Origin: Desemzia sp. RIT 804
Lineage (GTDB): Bacteria > Bacillota > Bacilli > Lactobacillales > Carnobacteriaceae
Assembly: GCF_016892605.1 (NCBI RefSeq)
Contig: NZ_JAFEMV010000002.1
Span: 310,001 to 374,000 of the forward strand
Direction: 5' to 3'
DNA: 64,000 nucleotides
Below the pieces are notes generated by a model. The model was not told the DNA's origin. It was given only the letters and a program-made list of their open reading frames with translations, and did not search any database. Position 1 is the first letter of the stretch; every line of letters begins with the position of its first letter. The position numbers and the translations under genes are program-made. Positions 49,882 to 59,073 of the stretch are shown here, in pieces.

Positions 49882-49890
49882 CCTTTTTTA

Positions 49891-49955
49891 TTGAATTTTC
49901 AACATTAATTCCGTGTCATTACATTACTATATTTTTATTGAAAATTCAATAAAAA
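49891..49955 (-). promoter_or_regulatory. Promoter region with MarR-type palindromes
   Basis: A perfect palindrome with 11-base arms, TTTTTATTGAA / TTCAATAAAAA around AA, lies at 49932-49955. A related box TTGAATTTTCAA is at 49891-49902. On the minus strand a possible -35 TTGAAT lies inside the larger palindrome, with TAATGT 17 bases on. The second box abuts the ribosome site of the YbaK gene. Binding by the operon's MarR protein is inferred. Confidence 0.65.
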
Positions 49956-50225
49956 TGTTTGAAAATTTTTTTTCCTTTAATAAAGCTTAACTATTTGATT
50001 AAGAAGGATAAATAAGAAAAAGACTGCCAACTAATATAAAATGTTGACAATCCTGATTTGCCGTGCTGACATTATCAATTCGGGGTGGTGACATTTATTG
50101 ACATAGCGTTAACTTTGAACGGTAATATTCATCATTAAAAACATAGCACGTTGGACAAAAAAATTATTACTAATGCTTTCATTGCTATTAAAGCATTTTA
50201 AAGATGATTGAAAAAATGATAAACT

Positions 50226-50266
50226 GAACACAGCTATCTCGGATTATACCGAAATAGCTGTGTTTT
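50226..50266 (+). terminator. Terminator-like hairpin in a gene-free stretch
   Basis: AACACAGCTAT.TCGG / CCGA.ATAGCTGTGTT (50226-50262) followed by TTCTTA. The stretch 49990-50640 shows no gene; the rest is AT-rich with no recognised feature. Confidence 0.6.
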
Positions 50267-50640
50267 CTTATCAATATTTGAGATAAACAACATATCAAGT
50301 TGGTTAAACATTTATAAATCTACTTTATGAAAACGTGTAGTAGATATTTTGAGCTCAATTTCGAAAATGAGATTATGTTTGATTGGAGAAAGTATTAAAA
50401 TCAGCTACATATAACCAAATCTAAGATCTTGAATAGGCAGTTTTGTTTCTATGTTGGGTAAAAACTAAAAAAGAACAAAATACTAAAAAAGTAGTGATAC
50501 AAAGAAAAATCTCGTGTCAAACATTAATCTGGTAAGGGAATTATGGTAGGGAACCATCTTATTTTTAATGAAAATCAAGCACTTTAGCTATTGAAGAATG
50601 TTGATTTATAGAGATTTCCCATCCATATGATGTTGGCTCT

Positions 50641-50654
50641 TTATTCCCACTCCA
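50641..50654. other. att-like repeat, middle copy
   Basis: TTATTCCCACTCCA is identical to the guaA 3' end over 14 bases (56405-56418), and similarity continues (TTGC.GGTG) for about 12 more. It lies 80 bases after the stop of the second integrase remnant. Confidence 0.72.
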
Positions 50655-50735
50655 AGTTTGCAGGTGACGTAAAAACACTGTTACACCCATATTTGTCCTA
50701 TCTTAATTTTATTTTGGCGGGGATTCTGGCGGAAC

Positions 50736-51172
50736 TTATTTTTTTACTGCTTGGTTACCATTAAATGATACCCCTGATTTTTCTGCGGTTCGTATTTTAA
50801 TATTACCTGTCATCTCTTCCGTAATCAGTTCATCCACTCCAGACCACATATGAGAATAATGCTTTAAAGTAATTTCCGGGCTAGAATGACCCATACGCTT
50901 TGATAAAATCAAAACAGATACATTGAATTCATTAATGAGATAAGATGCATGCGAAAGTCGAAGCCCTTTAGCTTGAATACGATGAACATTTGCAAGTTTT
51001 GCATAGCATTGAATTATTCTAGCAAGCGTCGATTTAATCATTGGCGCTCCATCATAACTAAAAACAAAATCGTCAATTCCTATTTTTGATTGTCGATGTT
51101 TCTATTCTTGCAGCACTTGTATAGTATCCTCATCTAAAGAGATGATTCGTTTTCCATCTTCTGTTCAGGTAA
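50736..51172 (-). pseudogene. Tyrosine recombinase (integrase), N-terminally deleted
   Basis: The frame reads GKRIISLDEDTIQVLQE, a TAG stop, KHRQSKIGIDDFVFSYDG and then an open stretch with GLRLSHASYLINEFN, KRMGHSSPEITLKHYSHMW (His and Tyr nucleophile) and NGNQAVKK. The N-terminal arm-binding and core-binding domains are missing. At about 51165 the sequence switches into a response-regulator frame, so a deletion has fused two genes. Confidence 0.8.
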
Positions 51173-51334
51173 CATTAAATCCAATAATATTAAATCAAAG
51201 CTATCTTTTTCAAGTAGTAAGAGAGCTTCACTTCCAGAATACGCAGTTGAAACATCATAATTATTAAGAATCAATACCCCTTTTATCATGTTACTTAGTA
51301 AAGTATCATCTTCAACAACTAATAGTTTATTCAT
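51165..51334 (-). pseudogene. Response regulator fragment (receiver domain start)
   Basis: About 56 codons of a CheY-like receiver: MNKLLVVEDDTLLSNMI with the acidic pair and the phospho-acceptor Asp52 in LILLDLMLP. It then runs into integrase sequence out of frame and stops. The second half of the receiver and the DNA-binding domain are gone. It overlaps the stop of the upstream small helix-turn-helix gene by ATGA. Confidence 0.78.
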
Positions 51335-51486
51335 TTATTTTCGCCTCTTTTCCTCTTATCAATTGGCTTAGTCGAATTCTTAGGTATAAGCCATATGTTT
51401 CCAATCTTAATAGCACCATGATAGAGCACCATTCTATCAGAAATACCCCATTTACTCGCTGCTTCTTTTGTTGTTATGTAGTCCAT
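51331..51486 (-). CDS. Small helix-turn-helix protein, internally shortened
   Basis: A 51-residue frame with GGAGGG before ATG: MDYITTKEAASKWGISDRMV then GAIKIGNIWLIPKNSTKPID. It matches the short excisionase-like proteins MDYITTKEAAEKWGIS...GRI.GA.KIG..WLIPK. The segment between the helix-turn-helix and GAIKIG appears to be about eight residues too short, so it may be inactive. Such proteins often sit with response regulators in mobile elements. Confidence 0.6.
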   Translation of the reverse strand: MDYITTKEAASKWGISDRMVLYHGAIKIGNIWLIPKNSTKPIDKRKRGENK

Positions 51487-51574
51487 TGTAATCCCTCCGA
51501 TAATATATAAAAATTTTCATAATAATATCTTTTTGATTGAGCTACATTCTAAAACATAAATAAAAAAGATAAAC

Positions 51575-53383
51575 TTATATTCGTTTATCTTTTCCCATTT
51601 GTGTTTGATATAAGCGTTGATACAATCCCGGCTGCTTAATTAGTTCTTCGTGTGTTCCTTGTTGTTGAATAGAACCTTCTTCCAACACAATAATTTGTTC
51701 TGCATGACGAACCGTTGATAACCGATGTGCCACCATAATCGTCGTACACGAATCCATTAATGGTACAATTTCTTTTTGGATTTCTTCTTCGGAAAGAGAA
51801 TCAAGTGAAGAAGTTGCTTCGTCAAAAATCAAAATAGCTGGCTGTTTCAAAATAACCCGTGCAATCGAAACGCGTTGTTTCTCTCCACCAGACAGTTTCA
51901 TCCCACGATTTCCAACGATCGTATCCAAACCCTCAGGAAGATTCTTCAGAAAATTTGTTAAATTCGCTTTTTCTAGAGCTAGAATCAAGTCATCATCCGT
52001 TGCTTCTGGATTTGCGATTAATAGATTTTCTCTGATTGTGCCGTTAAATAAATAGGTTTCTTGTGTCACTACCCCAATATTTAAACGCAAAGAAGCCAAA
52101 TCATAATCCTTTATGTTCGTTCCATCAATTTTAATCTGCCCAGATGTTACATCAAATAACCGAGGGATTAAATTGGTGATTGTTGATTTTCCAGCTCCTG
52201 AAGGACCAACCAAAGCGAGAGAAGATCCTGGCTCTACATGGAAACTTAAATCATGCAATACGGCTTTCTCTTTAGAATATTGAAAATGAACCTGCTCAAA
52301 TTCCAAGTCACCCTTTAACGTTTTTCTTTTAACGGCATTAGGAACAGAAATAATTTCTGGTTTCATATCCAAATATTCAAAAATCCGGTTAAATAAGGCT
52401 GTCGAGCGAACGAGGTCAACTTGTACGTTCATTAAAGAGTCAATTGGAAAAATTAATCTACCTAATAAGGTGACCATAACAGTAATATCCCCAATTGTAA
52501 GGCTTGATTGACGATAAATCATTAAATACCCACCCACAACGTACAAGATGAGCGGTCCCATATTCGTAATTACTTGCATAAGACCTCGAAAGCCTCTTCC
52601 AGCTACTCGTTCGCGGATATTCAGATTGACTAAATTTGTATTCAGTGTTTGGTATTCTCTCATTTCGTTCTCTTCACGAACAAAAAGCTTCGTCAATAAT
52701 TGACCACTGACAGATAAAGATTCATTCAGAAGCTGTTGCGTTTTATCAGCTTCTTTTCTTGCTTGCATAGTCAAATCCCAACGGGCCTGGCCCGCTTTCT
52801 TCATTGGAATAATCATCAATGGTACGATAACCAAAGCAATTATAGCCAAACGGATATCTTTCCCCATCATGGCTACAAAGGCAACCGCTAAAGTCATGAT
52901 ATTGCTCATTAACGTTGTAAAGGTTTGCGTAATAACCGATTCCACTCCAGAAATATCCTGCATCATTCGTGATTGGATTTCTCCTTGTTTATTCGAAGTG
53001 AAAAATTGATGACTCATTTGTTGTAAATGGCCGTACATCTCTTCGCTCATATCTTTTGATACGTGTTGACCGATATACGCACTTAAATAGCTGCTCAAAA
53101 CCGTAACAAGTGACGATACAATTAGCAAGAAAAAGGAAGCACCGGCAAATACCAATAGGAGCTTAAAGTTTCCGCCTATAATGCCTTTATCAATCATTTC
53201 TCCTGTTAATAATGTCGGAATGACAGACAAAATCGCGGAAACAACTACTAAGAAAAGTGACAATAAATATTGACTGCGATAAGGATTTAGATAATGAAAT
53301 ATCCGATTGATAAAATTTCTCGTTAGTTTGGGTGCCTTCTTTACTTCATCTTTACTTAATTGCTCGTATCTCATCCTTGCCAT
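51575..53383 (-). CDS. ABC multidrug exporter, fused permease-ATPase half-transporter
   Basis: A 602-residue protein with a six-helix membrane domain (about 40-330) and a C-terminal ATPase domain with Walker A GPSGAGKST, signature LSGGEKQRVSIAR, Walker B ILIFDEATSSLD and the His-switch MVAHRLST. It resembles BmrA/LmrA-type drug exporters, which work as homodimers. The upstream marR overlaps it by one base, so the pair forms a classic self-regulated efflux unit. Substrate unknown. It is island cargo between two att-like repeats. Confidence 0.92.
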   Translation of the reverse strand: MARMRYEQLSKDEVKKAPKLTRNFINRIFHYLNPYRSQYLLSLFLVVVSAILSVIPTLLTGEMIDKGIIGGNFKLLLVFAGASFFLLIVSSLVTVLSSYLSAYIGQHVSKDMSEEMYGHLQQMSHQFFTSNKQGEIQSRMMQDISGVESVITQTFTTLMSNIMTLAVAFVAMMGKDIRLAIIALVIVPLMIIPMKKAGQARWDLTMQARKEADKTQQLLNESLSVSGQLLTKLFVREENEMREYQTLNTNLVNLNIRERVAGRGFRGLMQVITNMGPLILYVVGGYLMIYRQSSLTIGDITVMVTLLGRLIFPIDSLMNVQVDLVRSTALFNRIFEYLDMKPEIISVPNAVKRKTLKGDLEFEQVHFQYSKEKAVLHDLSFHVEPGSSLALVGPSGAGKSTITNLIPRLFDVTSGQIKIDGTNIKDYDLASLRLNIGVVTQETYLFNGTIRENLLIANPEATDDDLILALEKANLTNFLKNLPEGLDTIVGNRGMKLSGGEKQRVSIARVILKQPAILIFDEATSSLDSLSEEEIQKEIVPLMDSCTTIMVAHRLSTVRHAEQIIVLEEGSIQQQGTHEELIKQPGLYQRLYQTQMGKDKRI

Positions 53384-53814
53384 TAGGCATCAACTCCTTT
53401 TTGTAGCCCCTTCGTCAGTTTCTCACATAAATTAATAAAAGTTTCTCGCTCTTCTTCATTCAAAATAGTTTCAATTATTTCTTTTTCCTTCTTTCTAACC
53501 TGTCTACTATCTTCTATTCTTTGATGGCCTGTTTCAGTTAAATGTAGTCCTTGTTTTCTTTTATCAGATTCAATTTGTCTTTTTTCAATTAAACCATCTG
53601 CCTCTAACCGCTTCGTTACTTCAGAAACAGAAGCAGCTCGAATATCTAGCAGCTCCGCTAATTCTGATGCAGTCATACCAGGTGTATTTAGTAAATGGCG
53701 CAGTATACGAAACTGACCATGGCGACCTTTTTTTTGAGGAGTATCGTCATATGATCGGCGACGTAATACGCGACTTAAATGCATCACACTACTCACAATA
53801 TCTTTTTGTTTCAT
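53383..53814 (-). CDS. MarR-family regulator of the ABC exporter
   Basis: A 143-residue MarR protein: LNTPGMTASELAELLDIRAASVSEVTKRL (recognition part AASVSEVTKRLEADG) and the wing ESDKRKQGLHLTETG. It ends in a one-base overlap with the exporter gene. A consensus promoter with two identical operator-like boxes lies 20-60 bases upstream, so repression with release by exporter substrates is likely. Confidence 0.9.
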   Translation of the reverse strand: MKQKDIVSSVMHLSRVLRRRSYDDTPQKKGRHGQFRILRHLLNTPGMTASELAELLDIRAASVSEVTKRLEADGLIEKRQIESDKRKQGLHLTETGHQRIEDSRQVRKKEKEIIETILNEEERETFINLCEKLTKGLQKGVDA

Positions 53815-53832
53815 CTAATCAACTCCATTTAA

Positions 53833-53875
53833 TTAGGTACCTAACTATTATAACAGGTACCTAACTAAATGTCAA
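53833..53875 (-). promoter_or_regulatory. Consensus promoter with two operator boxes
   Basis: Perfect TTGACA (53870-53875), 17-base spacer and perfect TATAAT (53847-53852) on the minus strand. The 13-base plus-strand motif AGGTACCTAACTA occurs at 53835-53847 and 53855-53867, exactly 20 bases apart. One copy fills the spacer, the other abuts the -10. The first is centred on the palindrome TTAGGTACCTAA. Confidence 0.85.
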
Positions 53876-53978
53876 TAAGTGCTTGTCTTTATTTTTTGTT
53901 GCAGTTATCATTCTTTTTATCATTGATATAGCTAGACTTTTTACGTATATTGAGTATAGCAGTCATTAAATAAACCTT

Positions 53979-54125
53979 GTTAGGTGAGGCTCCTGTATCA
54001 GAGATATGCTACTGCCCAGAAACGTCGAAAGACGCCAACGGATTACCAGGAATTTTCGAATTAAGGGAATTCTTAATGTTGCTGGTTAATCCTATGCTAT
54101 ACAGTGCCAAAACTAAACGAAGAGG
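53979..54125 (+). promoter_or_regulatory. M-box Mg2+ riboswitch (ykoK leader)
   Basis: The stretch begins GTTAGGTGAGGCTCCTGTAT, includes GCTACTGCCCAGAAACGTC, AAAGACGCCAACGGATTACC, the TTCGAATTAAGGGAATTC helix and GCTGGTTAATCCTATGCTAT, and ends ACAGTGCCAAAACTAAACGA. These are the conserved segments of the M-box in order. High Mg2+ normally favours the downstream terminator, turning off a Mg2+ importer gene; here the gene is the wrecked mgtE. Confidence 0.93.
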
Positions 54126-54157
54126 TATTGATGAGAAGTTCTTTATTTTTACTAAAT

Positions 54158-54190
54158 CAACCGCCTCTTTAGTCAGCGCGGTTTTTTTGT
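54158..54190 (+). terminator. Expression-platform terminator of the M-box
   Basis: ACCGC / GCGGT (54160-54182) around an 11- to 13-base loop, followed by TTTTTTTGTATTTTTT. The weak stem fits a switchable terminator. Confidence 0.75.
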
Positions 54191-54212
54191 ATTTTTTCTG
54201 GAGGTGGTTACC

Positions 54213-54248
54213 ATGGATTGGATCATTGGCCGAGTAAAAGCTGGCTAA
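54213..54248 (+). CDS. Possible 11-residue leader peptide between M-box and mgtE
   Basis: ATG GAT TGG ... TAA encodes MDWIIGRVKAG. A very good TGGAGGTGG site lies 8 bases upstream. It comes right after the riboswitch terminator, and a hairpin (CGAGG / CCTCG, about 54265-54285) follows before the mgtE ribosome site AAAGGGG. No known homologue is recalled. It could be a regulatory leader peptide or chance. Confidence 0.4.
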   Translation: MDWIIGRVKAG

Positions 54249-54302
54249 TACATATATCAAGAGACGAGGACGTGCTAGCCCTCGCAGAAAAGGGGATATA
54301 AA

Positions 54303-55609
54303 ATGAAAAACATCGAATTAAGAAAAAACATTATTACGAAGAAGTATATGAAGCAGTAAAGAAAGATAATCGAGATTTGTTTCGGAAATTATTTCTCAAA
54401 TTACACACAAAAGATCAACTTGATTTATTCCAAGAATTATACCCAGAAAAGAAGCGAAAAATCGAAAAAGTGTTATTACCAGAAGAGTTCGCTGCTGTCT
54501 TTGAATGGATGGAACTTCCAGAGCAACACGAGACTTTTCATTTTTTCTCAGCTGAGTATGCCGCTAAGCTTCTTCTAAATATGGCACAAGATAATGCTGC
54601 TAGCTATTTAGAAGATATGGAGCAAAAGGAAAGAGACCTTCTTCTCTCTCAACTGAAAGAAGAAGATCGAAATACGCTGAAAGAATTACTTTCCTATGAA
54701 GCAGAATCGGCTGGTTCAATTATGACAAAATAATTTTTAGCTTTTTCTTCTACCGATACAACAAAGGAAGTAATCGCTCAAGTTCGCCATCATGCGAATC
54801 AAGCTGAAATTATTTATTACTTATATGTTGTTGACGAAGACAACAAACTTATCGGTGATCTTTCTTTACGAGATCTTATTTTAGCTCAGGAAGAAGATAC
54901 AGTCGGTAGCTTGATCTTTACTCAAGTTGCTTTTGCTCGTCTGGACGATGACCAAGAAAAAGTAGCACGGCAAATTCAAGATTACGATTTGCTAGCAATA
55001 CCGATCATTGATGAGTATGATGTTTTACAAGGGATTGTTACCGTTGATGATGTGATGGATATTTTAGAAGAAGAAGTTACGGAAGATTTTCAAGAGTTTT
55101 CTGCTATCAGCAAGTCTGAAGAACCTTCTGAAAAAATATGGGACATGGCATGCTCCCGTATCCCTTGGATTGTTATTCTTTTATTCATGGGTATGATCAG
55201 TGCCAGTTTAATAAGTTCTTTTGAAGAAACGTTAAGCCAGGTGGTCGTGTTGGCTGCATTTATTCCGATTATCATGGATTCAGCTGGAAATGTTGGTACG
55301 CAATCGCTTGCTGGTGCTGTACGTAAAATTACTTTAAAAGATGAAACAGATTCTATTGGAAACACTCTATTAGTGGAATTAATCGTAGGAATGATTATGG
55401 GTATCATAGCTGGTATTGTCTTATTAATCACCGTTCTCATTCTCTACCAAAATATAGTTTTTGGCCTTATTTTAGGCGCGACTTTGCTTATTACATTAAG
55501 TATTTCAACTGTTGTTGGGGCGTTCATTCTATTCTTGATTAATAAAATGAAATTCGATTCTGCTATCGCTTCTGGTCCTTTCATTACTACTATTCATGAA
55601 CTATTTTAA
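54303..55609 (+). pseudogene. mgtE: mgtE Mg2+ transporter, broken three ways
   Basis: ATG 54303 starts MKNIELR, then one A is missing in the run at about 54323-54328; the true sequence continues KHYYEEVYEAVKKDNRD in the next frame. At 54731-54733 a TAA interrupts SIMTK/FLAFSSTDTTKEV, probably from GAA. The CBS domains (GIVTVDDVMDILEEEV) and the membrane domain (MDSAGNVGTQSLAGAVRK, the Mg2+ site region) follow. The protein ends early at GPFITTIHELF, losing the last helix. MgtE would be a gated Mg2+ channel; none of the lesions leaves a full product. Confidence 0.88.
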
Positions 55610-55991
55610 TAATAGAAGAAATTTATCAGAGCATAGAGTAAAAAAAGAATTTGCTAAACGAATGCAAATTGAAAAACTAGCTCCTATACTTGCTAAAAAA
55701 AGTGTGACAAATCAGCTTTATAATGATGTTAAATTCCCCTCTATTTGTGTAATGTTCCAATCCTTTTACCATAGATACGTTCATCTGAAACGAGACATAA
55801 AAATATCAGATATTAACGATATTGTTACAAATTCATGTACTCCATATATAGCCGCTATCATAACGGAAAAATATCAATCTCAAGTACTCATAGAAATACT
55901 TCATAAGATGAAATTATCTGAAATCAAGTCTTTCAAAGTTAGTTCTTTTTTTGAGGGAAAAAACTTCCCAGTTATCTCAAATGACAAATAG
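55596..55991 (+). pseudogene. C-terminal fragment of an unrecognised gene joined to mgtE
   Basis: The frame contains EHRVKKEFAKRMQIEKLAP, FPSICVMFQSFYHRYVHLKR and ISDINDIVTNSCTPYIAAII, ending NFPVISNDK. DINDIV..S..PY..A.ITEK looks like the C-terminal part of a PIN-like nuclease family; this is tentative. It has no ribosome site and its start coincides with the abrupt end of mgtE homology, so it is a deletion-junction remnant. Confidence 0.45.
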
Positions 55992-56404
55992 AAAAGACGC
56001 TCATTTCAGAACGTCTCAAACACTTTGAATATTGAGTGTATAATTTAATTTCCATTTAAAAACAGTTTTGATTAGGTGCAAAAATTGCACTTTGATTGCA
56101 CTTTTATTTTTATTTATAGTGTTTTATTGTTCTGTATAGTGTTCTAAAACCCTTGATATTATCACATTCTATTTTATATGCTTTACGCTGAAAACGGAAT
56201 GGAGTTAGTCAAAACTTTGGCAGAGAAATCAGACAAAAAAGAGAGCACATTTCATAAGAATGCACCCTCTAAACTTTGAATTGACAAGATTCCTATCCCA
56301 ACATCTCTGGCAGGATTTAGCGGGAACGTAATCAATTTAAACCATTTTAAGAACCGAAAGAAGCCTGTTAAACCAAACATTCACTACCAAATCAAGTTAG
56401 TGAA

Positions 56405-56417
56405 TTATTCCCACTCC
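56405..56417. other. att-like core at the guaA 3' end
   Basis: TTATTCCCACTCC is the guaA stop codon and last codons. The core recurs at 50642 and 45551. The 3' end of guaA is a known insertion site for integrative elements. The 55992-56404 stretch between the junk and guaA holds no gene; TTGCACTTT repeats near 56085-56105 could be recombinase arm sites (weak). Confidence 0.7.
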
Positions 56418-57961
56418 ACTGTTGCTGGTGGCTTACTCGTCACATCATACACGATACGGTTGACGTGTTTTACTTCGTTTACGATACGGACAGAGATCTT
56501 TTGCAAGACATCCCAAGGGATACGTGCAAAGTCAGCTGTCATTCCGTCAATAGACGTTACAGCGCGGATTCCGACTGTGTAATCATACGTACGGCCGTCT
56601 CCCATTACTCCGACACTACGGAAACCTGGAAGGACTGTGAAGTATTGCCAGATATCACGGTCAAGACCGGCTTTAGCGATTTCTTCTCTCAAGATAAAGT
56701 CGCTGTCGCGGACGATTTCTAATTTTTCTTCTGTCAATTCACCAATAACACGGATTCCTAGACCTGGACCCGGGAATGGTTGGCGCCATACTAAGCTTTC
56801 AGGCATACCTAACTCGATTCCTAATTCACGAACCTCATCTTTAAACAAAGCATTTAATGGTTCGATTAATTTGAATTGCATGTCTTCAGGAAGTCCACCT
56901 ACGTTGTGGTGTGATTTGATCGTTTGAGCAGTAGCCGTTCCGCTCTCGATGATATCTGTGTAAAGCGTTCCTTGAGCTAAGAAGTCGACGCCCTCAAGTT
57001 TGGTTGCTTCGTCATCAAATAAGTACACAAATTCATTCCCGATAATTTTACGTTTTTGTTCTGGATCGCTAACGCCTTTTAATTTGCTCATGAAGCGTTC
57101 TTTAGCGTCGACACGGATAATGTTCAAGCCGAATTTGCCGACTAAGCTTTCCATAACTTGCTCGCTTTCGCCTTTACGCAACAAACCGTGATCCACAAAG
57201 ATACACGTCAATTGATCGCCGATAGCTCTTTGTAACAGAACTCCAACTACACTTGAGTCTACCCCGCCAGATAAACCTAGTAAGACTTTTTTGTCTCCAA
57301 CAGTTTCACGGATTTTTGCGATCTCTAAGTCAATGAAGTTGCTGATGCTCCAGTTTCCTTCGAAGCCACATACGTTAAAGGTAAAGTTTCGCAACATGTC
57401 GTTTCCGTGTACAGAGTGACGAACTTCTGGATGGAATTGAACTGCATGGAAGTTTTTTTGCTCGTTAAACATTGAAGCGATCGGGCAATGTGCGCTTGTC
57501 GCACTGACAACGAATCCTTCTGGAGCTTGAGTAACCAAATCTCCATGACTCATCCAAACTGTTTCTTCTTCGTCTAAAGTAGTGAAAAGAGGTGCAGTAC
57601 GGTCTTCGATTTTAATATCTGCTTTACCATACTCGCGATTTTTACTTGGGCTGACTTCCCCGCCCATCATTTTCGTCATCAATTGCATTCCATAACAAAT
57701 ACCAAAAATTGGAATACCCAAATTAAAAATTTCCGGATCCACTGAAAATGATCCTTCATCATAAACACTCATCGGTCCACCTGAAAAGATGATTCCTTTA
57801 GCGTTCAACTCTTTCAATTCATCAGCTGTTGTCGTATGCGGCAACAATTCTGAATAGACTCCAAATTCTCTGATGCGACGCGTGATTAATTGGTTGTATT
57901 GACTACCAAAATCAAGAACGATCATTTTTTCCAATTGCTTTGTATCTGTTATAGTTGTCAA
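56405..57961 (-). CDS. guaA: GMP synthase (glutamine-hydrolysing)
   Basis: A 518-residue enzyme. The N-terminal amidotransferase has [20 protein letters not shown], the Cys nucleophile in [11 protein letters not shown] and the His-Glu pair in [11 protein letters not shown]. The PP-loop ATP site is [15 protein letters not shown] (about 230). The C-terminal dimerisation domain ends KPPATVEWE. It converts XMP to GMP. The start is TTG 57961 with GAGGTG upstream, giving the usual [11 protein letters not shown]; an in-frame ATG further up is less likely. Its last codons serve as the attachment site of the downstream island remnants. Confidence 0.96.
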   Translation of the reverse strand: MTTITDTKQLEKMIVLDFGSQYNQLITRRIREFGVYSELLPHTTTADELKELNAKGIIFSGGPMSVYDEGSFSVDPEIFNLGIPIFGICYGMQLMTKMMGGEVSPSKNREYGKADIKIEDRTAPLFTTLDEEETVWMSHGDLVTQAPEGFVVSATSAHCPIASMFNEQKNFHAVQFHPEVRHSVHGNDMLRNFTFNVCGFEGNWSISNFIDLEIAKIRETVGDKKVLLGLSGGVDSSVVGVLLQRAIGDQLTCIFVDHGLLRKGESEQVMESLVGKFGLNIIRVDAKERFMSKLKGVSDPEQKRKIIGNEFVYLFDDEATKLEGVDFLAQGTLYTDIIESGTATAQTIKSHHNVGGLPEDMQFKLIEPLNALFKDEVRELGIELGMPESLVWRQPFPGPGLGIRVIGELTEEKLEIVRDSDFILREEIAKAGLDRDIWQYFTVLPGFRSVGVMGDGRTYDYTVGIRAVTSIDGMTADFARIPWDVLQKISVRIVNEVKHVNRIVYDVTSKPPATVEWE

Positions 57962-58149
57962 ATCTTTACACCTCATCTATATTTTTCTTATCATATTAAC
58001 ATGAAAGCAACTTGTTTGTTAGGTAAAAGTGAACATTAACCTCTTTTTTTAATGTAAAGTTCATTTTTATTAAAAAGTTCTATTTCTCTTTTCATATAAT
58101 TATGAAGAACTCATTTAACATAAATCGTTAAACAATTTCTTATTTTTGG

Positions 58150-59073
58150 CTAATATTTTTTCAACAATATTTTATCGATGTAGTGCTGTTCACTTTTGTG
58201 CAGAATCAAGTCTGCTCTTTTACGAGTAGGCAAAATGTAGTTTTTCAGATTTTCTAGGTTAACGGTTTCCCATACTTTGTGAGCGTGCTTAAAGGCAGCT
58301 TCCGGACCCTTTTGAGCCAATTCATAATAATAGTTGTCGGGGTCAGTAAAAGCTGTTTTCAGCAATACGCCAAAACGTTCCAAATACCATTTTTCAATTT
58401 GTTCCGGTTCTGCGTCCACGTAGATAGAGAAGTCAAAGAAATCACTTATGTAGATTTGCTCATTCGATGGGGACTGCAATACATTGATACCTTCCACGAT
58501 CAAAATATCCGGTTTATGCAAAATATTTGTTTTCCCTTCCACAATATCATACACTTCATGAGAATAGACTGGAGAAGGAACGTCAGTTTCACCAATCTTT
58601 ACTTTGCTTAAAAAAGTAATTAAGTTCGCCATATTGTAACTTTCAGGGAACCCTTTTCGGTTCATAAGACCTTTTTCTTTTAGAACAGTATTAGGATACA
58701 GAAATCCGTCCGTTGTGATCATCTCAACACTTAGTTCTGTAAATAAACTAGCCAACATGCGTGTCAATAGACGTGCAGTAGTACTTTTACCAACAGCAAC
58801 ACTTCCTGCGATACCAATGACAAACGGTTTATTTTCAGTACGATGTTCTAAAAAAAAGGTTTTTTCTTGTTGTAATTTTTCATATTGTTGGATAAAAAGG
58901 TTGATCAATTGAACTAGCGGCACATAGATTTCTTTTACATCTTCTAGTGAAATTGGATCATTCAATCCTCTGATGTTGTCTAATTCTTCAAATGTCATTT
59001 TTATGGACGTGTCGTGCCCTAAATTGCTCCATTCATCACGCGTGATAATGTGATGAGTTTCAGTTTCGTTCAT
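58150..59073 (-). CDS. coaA: Pantothenate kinase, type I
   Basis: A 307-residue P-loop kinase with GIAGSVAVGKSTTARLL (about 86-102), TDGFLYPN, KGFPESYNM and VEGINVLQSP, all CoaA type I hallmarks. It catalyses the first, feedback-controlled step of coenzyme A synthesis. ATG 59073 is chosen because GGGGG lies upstream at usable distance and because the family starts close to the ITRDEW motif. The 57962-58149 gap shows no gene. Confidence 0.94.
   Translation of the reverse strand: MNETETHHIITRDEWSNLGHDTSIKMTFEELDNIRGLNDPISLEDVKEIYVPLVQLINLFIQQYEKLQQEKTFFLEHRTENKPFVIGIAGSVAVGKSTTARLLTRMLASLFTELSVEMITTDGFLYPNTVLKEKGLMNRKGFPESYNMANLITFLSKVKIGETDVPSPVYSHEVYDIVEGKTNILHKPDILIVEGINVLQSPSNEQIYISDFFDFSIYVDAEPEQIEKWYLERFGVLLKTAFTDPDNYYYELAQKGPEAAFKHAHKVWETVNLENLKNYILPTRKRADLILHKSEQHYIDKILLKKY

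Noticed and set aside
55090-55440. 116-codon minus-strand frame opposite mgtE
   Set aside because: Shadow of the mgtE membrane domain.
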